DNA of 64,000 nucleotides from the NCBI GenBank assembly GCA_033439265.1, contig JAVTVX010000019.1, positions 875,501 through 939,500 of the forward strand. The letters are read 5' to 3'. Both the position numbers and the translations under genes were made by a program. Positions within the stretch are counted from its first letter, which is position 1, and each line of letters opens with the position of its first letter. The stretch is from Dillenia suffruticosa. Lineage: Eukaryota > Streptophyta > Magnoliopsida > Dilleniales > Dilleniaceae. Shown one piece after another: positions 12,729 to 24,760 of this stretch. Below the pieces are notes generated by a model, which saw only the letters and a program-made list of their open reading frames with translations, did no database searches and had not been told where the DNA came from.

Positions 12729-14309
12729 TTCATGGATAGAAATTTATATAATAACATTACAAATTTTTGTACGACTCCGTGTCTCCAAAATCTCAAATAT
12801 TTATGTGAAAGGGGACCCCTCCAACAAAGAGCCAGTATGACATTGAGGAGTCGAAATCCACTTACACCATCTCTATTACTCTCCAGACTCACTTACCCAT
12901 CTTCATCCAAACTCCACCGTCTTTCTCTTCTCTCCAAACCCAGTAGCCTCCTCTCTCTCTTTCCTACCCCCCGCCCATTCTCTCTCACTCAAACACCACC
13001 TCCCAAAACACCCACCAGTCTCTCTCTCTTTCCGACTCCCCCTCTCTCTCTTTCCTACTCAAACACCACCTCCCAAAACTCTCTCACTCAAACACCACCT
13101 CCCAAAACCGGCTATGGGAGGTCATGTTGAGTGAGAGAGGGGAGTAGGAAAGAGAGGAAGAGAGGAGAAGGGTGGGGTTGAGTCACTCAAACGATGTTAA
13201 CCATAGTTCAATGTGAATACTTTATACCGGTGAAGACTCTTATAGTCATTGTCAAAAAAAATAAAAAACAATAGTTGTTAGTTTCCTTAACCTTTTTTTT
13301 TCTTAACAGCAAAAATAAATGAATAAATATATGGCATCTCAAATTCATTATTTAAATAAACTAGATCTTGTTAGGGGCAAATGTCAATTTAGCCAGGAAT
13401 CTAGGAAAACCAGCAAGCCTGCATATATGAGGAGCCTTCCTGGACTTATCATGCCTGTAAGGCCGATGTGCATTAGCTAAAAATAGGGGCCTTGTCAGTA
13501 GATGTGATATTCACTCCGCTCATCAAAACTCTTGGACCGGACAAATGTATGTTTTACTAGGTTAATGCACTTGTTTGCAGTCATCACTTGTATACAATTT
13601 TGGGTTCTCATTAGAATTTTTTTTAACAAAATTAGTAAAATTATAATGGATGGACAACCATTTTGAATATAAAAATTTCACATTACAACAAATTATAAGT
13701 TTTCAATAGTTTTTCAATATTTTTATAATTCGATAAAATTATAGTAATGAGTTTACTTAAATATTTTATAGAATTAGAGACCCTAACGATAATTAGTATT
13801 TGTATCTATTATGTTGTCGTTTTATATTCGTTATATTATTATATCTTTTTTTTAAAAAAAAATAAAATAAAATGTTGTTTTAATGGATATAATGCCATTT
13901 TTTATTGCTTTATGAAACTATACAACTTTTATGCACCAATCTTCCAATTTTGTGCTGTCTCTTCACCACATTATCCTCAGGAAAATGAAAGTTAAATCGA
14001 ACAACTCAAACTCAGCGACAAAATTAACAAAGACAAAGGTTTTATTCAGAATTATTGCACTAAAAAAACAGAAAAAAATCAAAAATGTTAAAACTTATAA
14101 TCATTCGGTGGTTGATTCTAATTCTCTCAGAATAATAACGTTTTTGTCTTACGTCAGAAGAACACGGGAAAAACAAAAAGCCTCGTCGCCCTTCACGTTG
14201 TCCTTCAACGGACACCTTGCGTTTTAACTTGAGCACAGTTCAGGAGGCGTAACTAAATTAACCTTCCACAGCATATAATACTACAATATTCTCTTTCTTC
14301 GCTTCAAAG

Positions 14310-14310
<1 letters not shown>
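12729..14310. other. Intergenic region with CT-rich tandem/inverted repeat
   Basis: AT-rich spacer with one structured patch (12940-13165, listed separately). The 132-codon plus-strand frame at 12732-13130 is made largely of the CT/ACC-rich repeat and has no protein resemblance. Confidence 0.55.
12940..13165. repeat. CT-rich short tandem repeat with inverted arm
   Basis: A unit containing CTCAAACACCACCTCCCAAA occurs three times (about 12987, 13059 and 13086), interspersed with CTCTCTCTTTCCTACTC. About 30 bp downstream, 13125-13165 carries the complementary order (GAGTGAGAGAGGGGAGTAGG), so the region can fold into a hairpin. I could not assign it to a named element. Confidence 0.6.
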
Positions 14311-14311
<1 letters not shown>

Positions 14312-14344
<33 letters not shown>

Positions 14345-14350
14345 TAAAAG
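14312..14350 (+). promoter_or_regulatory. CT tract and TATA box of the BPI/LBP gene
   Basis: A (CT)15-type tract at 14312-14341 is followed directly by CGTATAAAAG, with TATAAAAG at 14343-14350. This lies about 180 nt upstream of the start codon at 14526, leaving room for a leader of about 150 nt. The TATA match and spacing are what one expects of a plant core promoter. Confidence 0.6.
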
Positions 14351-14525
14351 ATCAGAAAATGAAAAAAAATTCAAACCCCAATTGATTCTCAAGACCGAAA
14401 CTTCTGTCAGCCTTAAAAAATTTCCCCAAAAATCATCAACCCCAAAATTTTTTTCCCACTTTATTTCAATTCCTACTCACTATTTAAGCCCAAATTCACA
14501 AATTTTCGGTATACCCAGAAACACC

Positions 14526-17500
14526 ATGAAGCCAAAAATCATATTTTTCTTCATTTTAGTTTGTGCTATAGTGATTTCTTCACAAGCCAACGAACAAGGT
14601 TTCATCTCTGCAGTGATATCTGAAAAGGGTCTTGATTTCATCAAGGAATTGTTAGTGACAAAGGCAATTTCTTCACTCATACCTCTTCAATTGCCCCAAA
14701 TTGAGAGAATTGTGAAAATTCCATTTGTGGGTAACTTACGTGTGGTCTTTTCTAACATTACAATCTACGAAATTAATGTTTCTTCCTCGTATGTCAAACC
14801 TGGGGAGACTGGAATTGCTATTATTGCTTCGGGGACTACATGTAATTTGAGTATGAATTGGTATTACTCATACAGTACTTGGTTCTCTCCTGTTGAGATT
14901 AGTGACAAAGGACGTGCATCAGTTCAGGTATAATTTTTATTTGATCTTGTTGTTAATGGGTTTTATGAATTTTTTTGGTTAATGTTTTATCTATGCCTTC
15001 GTTGGTTTACTTTTTTCTACGTTTGAGTTTTAGATTATGATGTTCTAATTTGAGCTGGTTTATGTTGCGATAATTGTTGGAAGAGATAATTATATAAATG
15101 ACCCTCAACTCTGTAGGAAAGTTCAATTTTAGGGATTAATGTGGTGGCGAGATTTGTTATTTTCATCAAGGATAATTATTTATTTCCTTGTAGAGCTTAA
15201 TCAGTTCGCTAAGCATTACTTTTAAAGAATAAATCTAGCCCCCTGTATTTCTCAACAAAGATTTCTACCATAGATAGTAGGTGTAACAAAAAGGTGAATT
15301 ATTGGGAGACCATATGACTCAAAGACCAAATGGATCGAATCTTACATGGTAGTCCATCTTATTATATTTTGAAAATTTTTTGCTTGATGTTATTTTGATA
15401 AATTCAAAATTACTCTAGGGTGAAAGGTTTAGGTGAAAGGTTTAGGATTTGGTTCATTTGGTGAGACTCATTTGGTCCAGCTAATTAGGGCAAGTAATGT
15501 GGTACATCACTAGTCATTAGTGGCCAAGTTGGTACTGCTACTCTAGAAATGGAAGATGGGGAGCATCGAACCAGAGCAAGTACAAGGACCAGCTTGAACA
15601 TTGCATACAGGTTCAAGGGACATTAGTGTATTTATCCTGGATTGGAAACATAAGATTATTTCCTTAACATATAGCCTAAAGCTTCAATTTTGCTAGCATG
15701 TACTTATTTGCTCATTTAAAGTGTGTTGCTTAAGAAGGGATATTGATGAACGCTGCTTCTGGGTAAGGTTGAAGGCATGCAAGTTGGGCTTACATTGGGG
15801 TTGGAAAACCAAGGAGGAACATTGAAGTTGACCCTTTTTGAATGCGGCTGTTATGTTAAAGATATCTCTATACAGTTGGATGGAGGGGCATCATGGTTTT
15901 ATCAAGGGTATGCAATCCTTTGACCGACTTGATTACATTACAAGGCCATCTTTTATGTTTGTATTCTAGTGCTGCAGTTGGTTTTTGTTTCTCTTTATTG
16001 GTTTTATGATTGATGCAGCAAGAGAAGAAGCTCACCTTGGGAAGGAAAATTAAAAAATCAAAAATCAAAAATCAAAAAAAAAAATGATAGGTGTAAGCTT
16101 ACATTTGCAAGCAAAAAATGTGAATTATCACTTGCAAATGTGATAAAATCCAACAGTCGACATGTAGAATTAACTCTTATTGCAAAGCCAAATGCTTTGT
16201 TATCTCAATATTTCTCCTCATAGTTCGCACCAAATTTTCCCATTACCCACCTACCCACCTTTGCATCTTGCTTCTGCCTGAAGTTTGTGCCATTGAGGAT
16301 ACATTAGCAGCAGGTAAATTTGAAATGAAAAATGCACACCCCTCAGTGTCACATCCATCCATAGTAACAGCATTTTCCTTGTGTATCCCTTCTTTCCTTC
16401 CTGCGACGCTATTTCTTGGGTGATGACATTTCATGAGTTAAGTGGCTTATAGTTACTTAGCAAGGATAGAAAGATCCTCAAATGTTTTTCCATTGATGAA
16501 TTGCAAGATCAACATCTGGCTACTTTAACGCACTGTGCTGATGAGGAATGACATGAACTTCCATTATCACTGTTTCATCTGATACTGTGTCTCTCACATT
16601 TTCAGGATAGTGGACGCTTTTGAAGAGAAGATAGGTGCTGCGGTGGAACATGGCATCACTAAAAAACTTACAGAAGGAATCATAAAACTTGACTCTTTGC
16701 TTCAATCTCTTCCAAAAGAAGTCCCCGTGCATGATGATGCTGCTCTGAATGTCACTTTTGTGAATGACCCTTTTGTCAACAATTCTTCCATTAGCCTTGA
16801 AATCAATGGCTTATTGACGAAAGCTAGAAAAGAAATATATTCAAATTATCATCATAAGCAGCTACTACCTCTTGTATCCTGCAGTGACTCACCTAAGATG
16901 CTTGGAATTTCGTTGGATGAAGCTGTCTTCAACTCTGCCTCATCCTTATACTTCGATGTGAGTCTGAAATCAACATTCAAATCTGATGAAACGTTTAGTA
17001 TAGCTACTGACTATGTGAATAGATTGTAATTGGCACATTAGCTACTCATAATGTCTCTCAAGGTTATTATTAATTATTACATATACCTAATTAGTATTGA
17101 TCCCTGTGGTAAGGCGGACTTTATGCACTTGGTTGTGGATGAACTTCCGGAGCAGTCTCTTCTGAACACGGCTGGGTGGAGATTTATCGTTCCTCAGCTG
17201 TACAGGAAATATCCAAATGATAATATGAATCTTAATATTTCCTTATCATCCCCTCCCGTCATAAAGATATCAGAGAACAAAATTGATGGCACCATATATG
17301 CAGACTTGATAATCGATGTTTTGGAATCCAATCAAGTTATTCCAGTTATATGCATCTCATTGGTATGCTTGCTAATCCCCATCTATAGTTCGCTTCTTTT
17401 TACATGTTCAAAGTTTCACTTTATGCACAAGTCTCCACCCTTTCCTGCTTATTGTTGTTATTCTTCTCTCTCCTGTGTTGTTATAACCATGTCACTGGTC

Positions 17501-18654
17501 TTTTTTCCCCCCTTAAATTAGCATGCATTAATAAGCTGTGATCATTGTGATTTTTCAATATAGTGCAGATGTGATGTTTTCTCAAGAGTGTAGTGTTTCT
17601 GCTTCTATGGCTGCTAACATGCAGCTGCGTATTGTTCTCTAGTAGCTTACATCTTTTCAGTTATTTGTTAAAATTTACAATTAGTCTTTTAAGAAAGCAC
17701 AAAAACCAATATTAGTAAGATGCACAAACTAAATACAAAATGTTCTATGCAGCATCATAAATCATAAACTATGAACAATTACACCTTTGAATGACAGTGG
17801 AACGGCTAAAATGTGCAGGTTTCTTATATGATAACCCAGATAGGGGAATTAGCTCTTGATATCCTCATTATGTTTGTCGCCCTTGTGACTTCATACTGGG
17901 CTTCATTGCCTTTGACTTAATGCTCACTAGTCCATGTGAATCTGTTCCCTTTAATGTTTTGAGCAGGCTCATTCCTTCATTTTCTATTAATGATTTGTGT
18001 CATGGGCTGACAAACCTTGGTTTTGCTGAATATGTTAAAATTTCGCTTGTTTTTGTGCAGGAAATCCAGGGGTCAGGTTCAGTTAAAATTTCAGAGAATA
18101 ACCTTGTTGGAAGCGTTAAATTGAACGACTTCACAATGACCTTGAAGTGGAGCAAAGTTGGGAATCTGCGGATGTTCCTGATTCAGGTTCCTCTGTTTCC
18201 ACTTTTTAAATATTTTTTCACTTTTAGGGTGTTTCAGTTACCATCTCTTCCACTCTTAGGAAACCACAATTTTAGATGTTTCCATTATGTACCACTTGGG
18301 ATTGAAATGGTTTTCTGGGAGAAATTAGCACGAAAAGGGTCATATGCATGCTTTGAAAAAATGGACACTTTTACTTCAAACATTCCGATCACCTGCTGAT
18401 TCTGCTTCTATGGAAAATTGTTTTTGCAGCCAATAATGTGGACGATCATCCAAACTGTGTTCTTGCCATATGCGAACTTACACCTAGAAAAAGGATTCCC
18501 TTTGCCAATAGTTCGCGGTTTTACACTTCAGAATGCTGAAATAATCTGCTCAACTTCTGTAATTACAGTCTGCAGTGACGTGATCTACGAAGAATCCTTA
18601 AATCTTGCTAGGCTTTTATTTTCTCCCAGTAAACACATTCTTGTTACTTCGTAA
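14526..18654 (+). CDS. BPI/LBP-family secreted lipid-binding protein (LBR type)
   Basis: Predicted 497-residue protein from six exons: 14526-14927, 15768-15907, 16606-16957, 17114-17362, 18061-18186 and 18430-18654 (stop TAA). The start is the first ATG in the frame. It begins with a hydrophobic signal peptide (KIIFFFILVCAIVISSQA), so secretion is predicted. The N-terminal lobe (GFISAVISEKGLDFIKELLV, LPQIERIVKIPFVGNLRVVF) and C-terminal lobe (AGWRFIVPQLYRKYPNDNMN, LPLPIVRGFTL-type end) are in family order, and length is close to plant BPI/LBP proteins. Arabidopsis relatives (LBR-1, LBR-2) bind bacterial lipopolysaccharide and promote the defence response to it. From memory one Arabidopsis member lies two loci from TAF6, which fits the neighbourhood here. 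No disruption was seen. Intron 4 (17363-18060) is the least certain. Confidence 0.9.
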
Positions 18655-18910
18655 ATACAAATCAGAGTGTTCTTGCACAGAAAAAGCCAGCGTAACAGTT
18701 AAAAGAAGGCACATGACATGGAAGGGCACATCGAGCGGTGCTGCTTTCAGTCGCAAAGTGTTGAGTTTCATGGCATTGGAGCAAGGCGAATACATGTTCA
18801 TTTTTGTTCTGATGTACATTCTTCTGTATCCGAAGAACCAGAAGAATAACTTTTTTTTAAAAAAAAATAAAAAATAAATCCCCTTTTGTTATTTCGTATA
18901 CTTATCTTAC

Positions 18911-19020
18911 CTTGGCATTTCTAGTGGTAAGGTAACTGCACTCATGGGTTGAAATGTCCTCATTTGTGGGATTCTCAGGTAAAGAAAACCACATTCATGA
19001 ACAAAGTGTAAATGTATTGT
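18911..19020 (+). repeat. Possible SINE head 3' of the BPI/LBP gene
   Basis: CTAGTGGTAAGGTAACTGC followed by GGGTTGAAATGTCC has the spacing and form of pol III box A and box B. No tail or target duplication was identified. Confidence 0.33.
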
Positions 19021-19461
19021 CCAAACTTCTTTGGATTAAGTAATTGGGTATTTTATTTCTTAACCAGAGATCTTGAGTTTTAGTATTGGGAATGATAAAA
19101 AAGAATTTTGGAGAGCAAATCATTAAAATGGGTTTCATAATACTCGAATCAGATTACCGGTAGTGAAGTCAAAAAAAAAAAAAGTGCAAATGCATTTGTA
19201 ATAAGTTCTATTTTGCTTTTAAGGAAAAATAATTTTTTTATTTTTTTCTTAAAAAAAAAAAGAAAAAATCTGTAATCTAATTATCAGGTCACCAAAATTT
19301 TCAGTTTAATTTGAAATATTATTAGTCTCACAACTTTACGAAATTATAAATTATGTAAAAAAAAATTGTATTATTTCATCAATTTATTAAGAAAATTTTA
19401 ATTAAATAAGAAAATAAAATAATAAAATAATTTAAGAATATTAGAGAGGCTATGGTGAGTG

Positions 19462-19530
19462 GGCTGACCGATGAACCTTCAAAATCTACCTTCTCCTGCC
19501 AAGCAGCGGTGGCTGACCGATGAACCTTCA
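19462..19530 (+). repeat. 20-bp direct repeat upstream of tRNase Z
   Basis: GGCTGACCGATGAACCTTCA occurs exactly at 19462-19481 and 19511-19530, 49 bp apart. An AAGCAGCGG word also recurs at 19501 and near 19564. Confidence 0.85.
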
Positions 19531-19638
19531 TTGCGTCCCTCCTAAAGAACAAAATATCAACACAAAGCAGCGGATAAAATAGCAGTCACCGAGACCGGTA
19601 GAGAGCTTTTCAAAAACCTCCCCAAAACCCCACACCCG

Positions 19639-19640
<2 letters not shown>

Positions 19641-19704
<64 letters not shown>
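19641..19704 (+). repeat. (CT)n tract in the tRNase Z leader
   Basis: An uninterrupted CT dinucleotide tract of about 64 bp, ending about 60 bp before the start codon at 19767. It is probably transcribed as part of the 5' UTR. Confidence 0.92.
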
Positions 19705-19706
<2 letters not shown>

Positions 19707-19766
19707 CCTCTGTTCATGTGATTCTTCTTGCAATCTGGAACCAAAACTCTTAACATCCAGAAAAAT

Positions 19767-22700
19767 ATGCTAATTTCTCTCTCCATCCCAATTCCACCTC
19801 CAAACACTCTCTCTCTATCTCCACAGCATAACTCTTCGACCCAACTACCGAAGACCCACAATTTTCCACCCCAAACCCAGATTAGAGCTTCAAATCGTGT
19901 ACATGCCTTGAAAGGGTCAGGGTATTTATCAGCAATAGGACGAGTAATTGAAGAAGAAGAAGAGTACAGAAAAGCCAGAGCTGAGGTGCACAGGAAAGGG
20001 CTTGACTTAGAAGCGTATACTATTGAAGGGGTTTCAATCGGAGGACATGAAACTTGTGTTATTATCCCTGAACTGAAATCTGCTTTTGATATTGGACGCT
20101 GTCCTTCAAGGGCAGTTCACCAAAATTTCCTTTTTATCACTCATGCCCATATTGACCACATTGTAAGCTCTCTCTCTCTCTCTCTCGCACCTTTGGGGCT
20201 TCTCTCACCAGATTTATACTGATTCAGTTCATGAGTCCTCTTCAAGATTGAAGTTTTTAGGTTTTTAATGCTAACCATTTTTCACTTTTTTTAGTTCTTC
20301 TCTATTCATTAATTTGACTAACATATATAATCTTTTGGTTACTCGCCCATCTTAACCACATTGTAAGCTTTTCTTCCTTTTTCTTTGTACTTTTATTTAA
20401 TTTTTATCGCTCTAAAATTTGGGGGGAGGGGGGGGAGGGTTGGACAACTGCTGTCCACAAAAGTTGGTAGTTACTAATAATCAAGTAACCTATCTTGATC
20501 ACATTGCATGTATTTATGCAGTTTTATGCTCATCATTTGATATTGCAGTGAAAGTGAAACTCATCGTGGAAATGGTTGGTTGTAGTCTAAATGTTATGCT
20601 TTGTTTAGTGACAATTTAATGTTTTTCCTATTAAAAAAAGGTACAAGAAAATTTTGATTGTTGTCAATCAGAGTTGGTACTATGTGTTTCTTTGCATTTC
20701 AGAATCGATATACACATACAATATTGTTCTGGGGAATTTGGTTATTTCTGGGTGTTAATGATCAAATTTATCTCAATTTGCTCAGCATACTTACTTTTCA
20801 GATTGGCTTCAAGTTCAACTTATATCAAGTTTAAATGGGAGTAGGAATATACGAGTTTTGTGAAAACAATTAACTCCTTCAAGCTTGTTTATTTAGCTTA
20901 ATGAAATGATTGTATGCATAGAAAATATTTTACAGTAGCTTTGGTTACTGGCGACATGTAGTTGTTGAAACAATTAAGTATTTTGGTTTTCCATGACGTA
21001 TTGCGTATGACTTTGTATACTTGGGCTCGAGGAATGGTATTTGATCATTAAGATATTCACCAATACAGGGTGGGTTGCCCATGTATGTTGCTACACGTGG
21101 TCTTTACAACTTAAAACCTCCAACAATTTTTGTTCCTCCCTGCATCAAAGAGGGTATTGAGAAGCTCTTTGATATTCACAGAGCCATGAGTCAAGCGGAA
21201 CTGAATTTTGATTTAGTTGCATTGGATGTTGGTGAGTAGTTTTTATCATGAGATATACAGTGTTATGCTTTTCTATTAACTTATGTTTTCTATGCGAAGC
21301 ATGATTTCAGAAGTTTGATTTCAGGGGAGACATATGAAATACGGAATAACCTTGTTGTGCGGCCATTTAGAACTCACCATGTTATACCAAGTCAGGTAAT
21401 GAGATCTTCTACACTGAATCACTTTGATTCTAAAATTTAGCAATTGTTACTATGACCTTCCTTCTGAGTCTTGCCATGCATTAATTAATGTTCCTCGTAC
21501 ATCCATCTTGCAAGAAGTTGAAGTGTTTGCAGCCCATCCCTGATACATTTTACATGTGGTTTTGGTTTTTTAGGGTTATGTCATGTACTCAATTAGAAAT
21601 AAGCTGAAGAAGCAGTACATTCATCTAAAAGGCAAACAAATTGAAAAATTGAAGAAATCTGGTGTTGAGGTTTGTGATCTCATAACTAGTTTGGGCGGAA
21701 GTTATGTAAGCCAATATTGTACTAACTTGGTAGTTTACTTTTTAGATTACAGACATTATTCTATCTCCTGAGGTGGCTTTCACAGGAGATACAACCGCTG
21801 ATTATATGCTTGATCCACGTAACTCTGATGCATTGAGGGCAAAAATTCTCATAACTGAGGTAAATTTCTCCACTTCATTTGGATACTCATTTTGGAATCA
21901 AATACCAAAGTTTATGCTCTGATCGTGTTTGTAGTCCCTTATGTAAATTTGACTATCAACTTGTTCAGGAGAATAGAACTTTTGGAGTTATTACTTTTCA
22001 ATTGACCCCAATTAGTTTGGGATATAAGGCTTTGCTTGAGCTGAGTTGGTTATATTAATTTCAATGCCGTCTTGTTGGGGGAGAATATACTTGCACGCAC
22101 ACCCACACACACACACACATAGAAAGAGATGCATATGCATGTGTATATATTATTCAAGTAGATCTCATTGGTGATTTATATTGATCTGCACAACTGAAAA
22201 AATTTCTGGAGAAAACTCATGTGGGTACTGATTATGTCTAACTCAGGAATTTTATCCACCAGAATCAGTACTCTTGACATGGACCAACATGTGATTATTT
22301 ATTTATTTATTTATCTGGATGCCACATTCCTAACAATCAAGGTGCAACAAGTAAATTGAACTTATCCCGTAAAATTGCTTACGTAGAAAAGGAGTTCTTT
22401 CTAACAGAAAATTGAATTATGATCATTTCTTAGCCTGTTTGCTGTTTGTATTATGATCCTTCTGCTTTACCTGTGCTTTGTATACAGTAAAATTAAACAG
22501 TAGCAATTGATCTTGAGTTGACGGGAATACACAGATTTTAATTTATGAGAAAAGAATGTTTCATCTATTTCCTTTGTTTATTATTATTATTTTAAACAGC
22601 AAAGGACCCCTCGGATGTTTGTGTTACACATTTTGAAGTATGACGTTGCTCTTAGTATCCTTCACATCTTGTGAGCCACTAGACTATGAACAAAGTCTTT

Positions 22701-23870
22701 GCTTCTGATTAGAGGAACTCTTGTCTGGCAGGCAACTTTCTTGGATGATGGCTTCAGTGTTGAACATGCAAGGCAGCATGGTCATACTCACTTGTTTGAG
22801 GTATTTGAGTTGTATTTGAAAATGAAAAAAGAAAAAAGAAATGCCTACCGCGCCCATTTTTTCTTTTCTTTTCTTTTCTTTCTTTCTTATTTTTTTTTTC
22901 AAAGCATCTTCTACTGGCTCTGCACATTATATTAAATTTTTATAGGAGACTGCAGAAATTGTCCTCCTCCTCTTCTTACACAATTGATGCTGTTTCCCTC
23001 TTTTATCAATGTTAATCTTAAGTTCAGCCTTTCTTTCTTTCTTCCTTTCTTTCAAAAAAGAAAGGGAAGAAAACCCTTGTTTGCTTATTCTAACTAGGTC
23101 ATTCTTAAACCTGCAGATCCTAGAGAATGCTCAGTGGATCCGGAATAAAGCTGTGTTGTTGACTCATTTCTCATCCCGCTACCATATTGAGGTACTTCTC
23201 TAAATTGGCTCGGTCAGATAATGTATCGTTTTCATTTTAGAAGCCAATGTTTTCTCAAGACAGCATGCACTTCTCTGTTTGCATGCACTATCTTTCACAT
23301 TGACTTGAGAAGTCACAGAAGGGGGATCTCCACTCTCACTATGTTGGACATACCGAGTTGGGATGGATGGACCGACCATTACATTGAAATCTTGGTGTCA
23401 TTCAGAACTTCTGACCAATAAATATGTCTGATGCTTGACAACAGTATTATTCTTTTATAAGTAGTTCTTAAAAGGAGAGGGATAGCTACAGTTTAAACCA
23501 TAACTTTCACAACTTGAAGGTTAATGTTCGTGTGGTGAAAACTGGATAATGGATGTCATCCTGTGAAAATAAAATAATTTTTACAATGCTTTACCATTTC
23601 TGCAATGCCTCCATCATTTGTCCATGTCATTCCTGTCTTCAAGCCATGTGTATGCCTTGCAATCCTTCTCATGGTATAACCAGATAAATTATTACAAAGT
23701 CAGTTTCATATCATAAAACCATTTTGTGAAATCCTAAGATCTTCCCTGTGCATGACGTGGTGTCAACCATGCAATTGCAGGACATTCAGAAAGCTGTATC
23801 AAAGTTGCAGTCCAAGATCCCAGCTAAAGTGGGTGCTTTAACAGAAGGCTTCAAATCCATGTACACTTGA
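19767..23870 (+). CDS. TRZ2: Short-form tRNase Z, chloroplast type (TRZ2)
   Basis: Predicted 357-residue metallo-beta-lactamase-fold endonuclease that removes 3' trailers from pre-tRNAs. Eight exons: 19767-20162, 21069-21231, 21325-21395, 21574-21669, 21746-21859, 22732-22800, 23117-23191 and 23781-23870 (stop TGA). The Ser/Thr/Pro-rich first 50 residues (MLISLSIPIPPPNTLSLS) suggest a plastid transit peptide. The zinc site HxHxDH is HAHIDH at residues 126-131, the last residues before intron 1. Further ligands fit at TFLD.. HGHTH (about 296-300), AFTGDT (Asp257) and LTHFSSRY (His320). The segment KGSGYLSAIGRVIEEEEEYR is characteristic of the plant plastid form. Its convergent neighbour is the mtKAS relic, the same order as on Arabidopsis chromosome 2. 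No defect was seen. Confidence 0.94.
20418..20443 (+). other. G-quadruplex-capable G-runs in tRNase Z intron 1
   Basis: GGGGGGAGGGGGGGGAGGG sits on the sense strand of intron 1 and could fold into a quadruplex in DNA or pre-mRNA. The pattern is visible directly; any function is unknown. Confidence 0.6.
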
Positions 23871-24276
23871 TACATCTTCAAGATGAATAAGTTAACCTTG
23901 TATTCTTTGACTTCATGATCTTTGTAATATAATCTTAGTCTAGATAGGAAGACATCAATTTTATCATGTCCATTTGTGAAATTGCAACCGCTTTGAATTT
24001 GCCAAAATTTTCTAATGCAACTGTTGATGTAAAAGCAACAGGAATGCTTCTTGAGTTTCCAAGTGGAGATAAAGCTTCGGGCTGCAACTACAACTCATAA
24101 CTTCACACATTGCCCTAATTTTATTCACAGGTCATATTACTATTAGAACAAAACCTTGCCTGTAATGGCTTGAACACTTGAATTAAACAACAGTCCACGA
24201 TTGCCAATCCACTCTTTTGGAACAATTCGGGTACAGCAGCGTCATCCTCAAGGGCCATAAAATACCCTGGTCTTTT

Positions 24277-24546
24277 TATTTATTTATTTATTTATTTATT
24301 TTTGGTTTTGAGGGGGATAAGAAAAACATTAAGACTAAACACGGATCATTAGACCAGCTTTAGACCAACTTTCTTGGCGCTGAGGGCGGCTGTGCTTAGC
24401 TCGTTTTCCTGCAGCAGAGCTTTGAAGCTATCCGGAGGAGACCAGAAAATGTGCATGCCGGGATTCTGCATGTGCCCAAGGTTGGTTAGGTGATCGGTGC
24501 ATTTGTTTCCTTCTCTACAGATGTACGAGGCTGTTTGGATCTCCAT
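24277..24546 (-). mobile_element. 3'-end fragment of a LINE (RNase H-like C-terminus plus AAAT tail)
   Basis: On the minus strand a 65-codon frame contains the block CREGNKCTDHLTNLGH, like the REGNxCADxLAN segment of the RNase H domain at the end of plant LINE ORF2. It is followed by a stop and then a (TAAA)n tail (plus strand TTTA repeat, 24277-24302). It is a 5'-truncated insertion. The host-side boundary is uncertain because a SINE has landed at its edge. Confidence 0.65.
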
Positions 24547-24760
24547 TACTTTTTTTTTGGTACTTTGACTTGGCCACTACCTAATATCTGAAGTTTCGTC
24601 CTGACTAATCTGGATCGATCGTAGCAGGGCCCATTTTAAGGACGGATCTCCCAACATTGTTTTTTCTGTGTCCAGGGAAAGTCGAACTCCCGACTTTGTT
24701 AAGGAACGAAGATGCTCATCCCACCCACGCCAATAAATGTCGGTGGATCTCCATTACTTT
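24536..24760 (-). mobile_element. tRNA-derived SINE with 17-bp target duplication
   Basis: TGGATCTCCATTACTTT is present exactly at 24536-24552 and 24744-24760, bracketing a 191-bp insert (24553-24743). On the minus strand the insert begins with a tRNA-like head (box-B-like GGGAGTTCGACTTTCC) and ends at an A-run, the layout of a SINE. The host sequence is the LINE fragment, so the SINE is the younger of the two. Confidence 0.8.

Larger units (their letters stand above)
18655..19766. other. Intergenic region between the BPI/LBP gene and tRNase Z
   Basis: AT-rich spacer with a SINE-like head near 18911, poly-A/T runs, a 20-bp direct repeat (19462-19481 and 19511-19530) and the CT tract of the tRNase Z leader. 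Confidence 0.6.

Noticed and set aside
12732..13130. A 132-codon plus-strand frame rich in Pro, Ser and Thr
   Set aside because: Made of CT/ACC-rich tandem repeat; no signal, domain or splice structure supports it.
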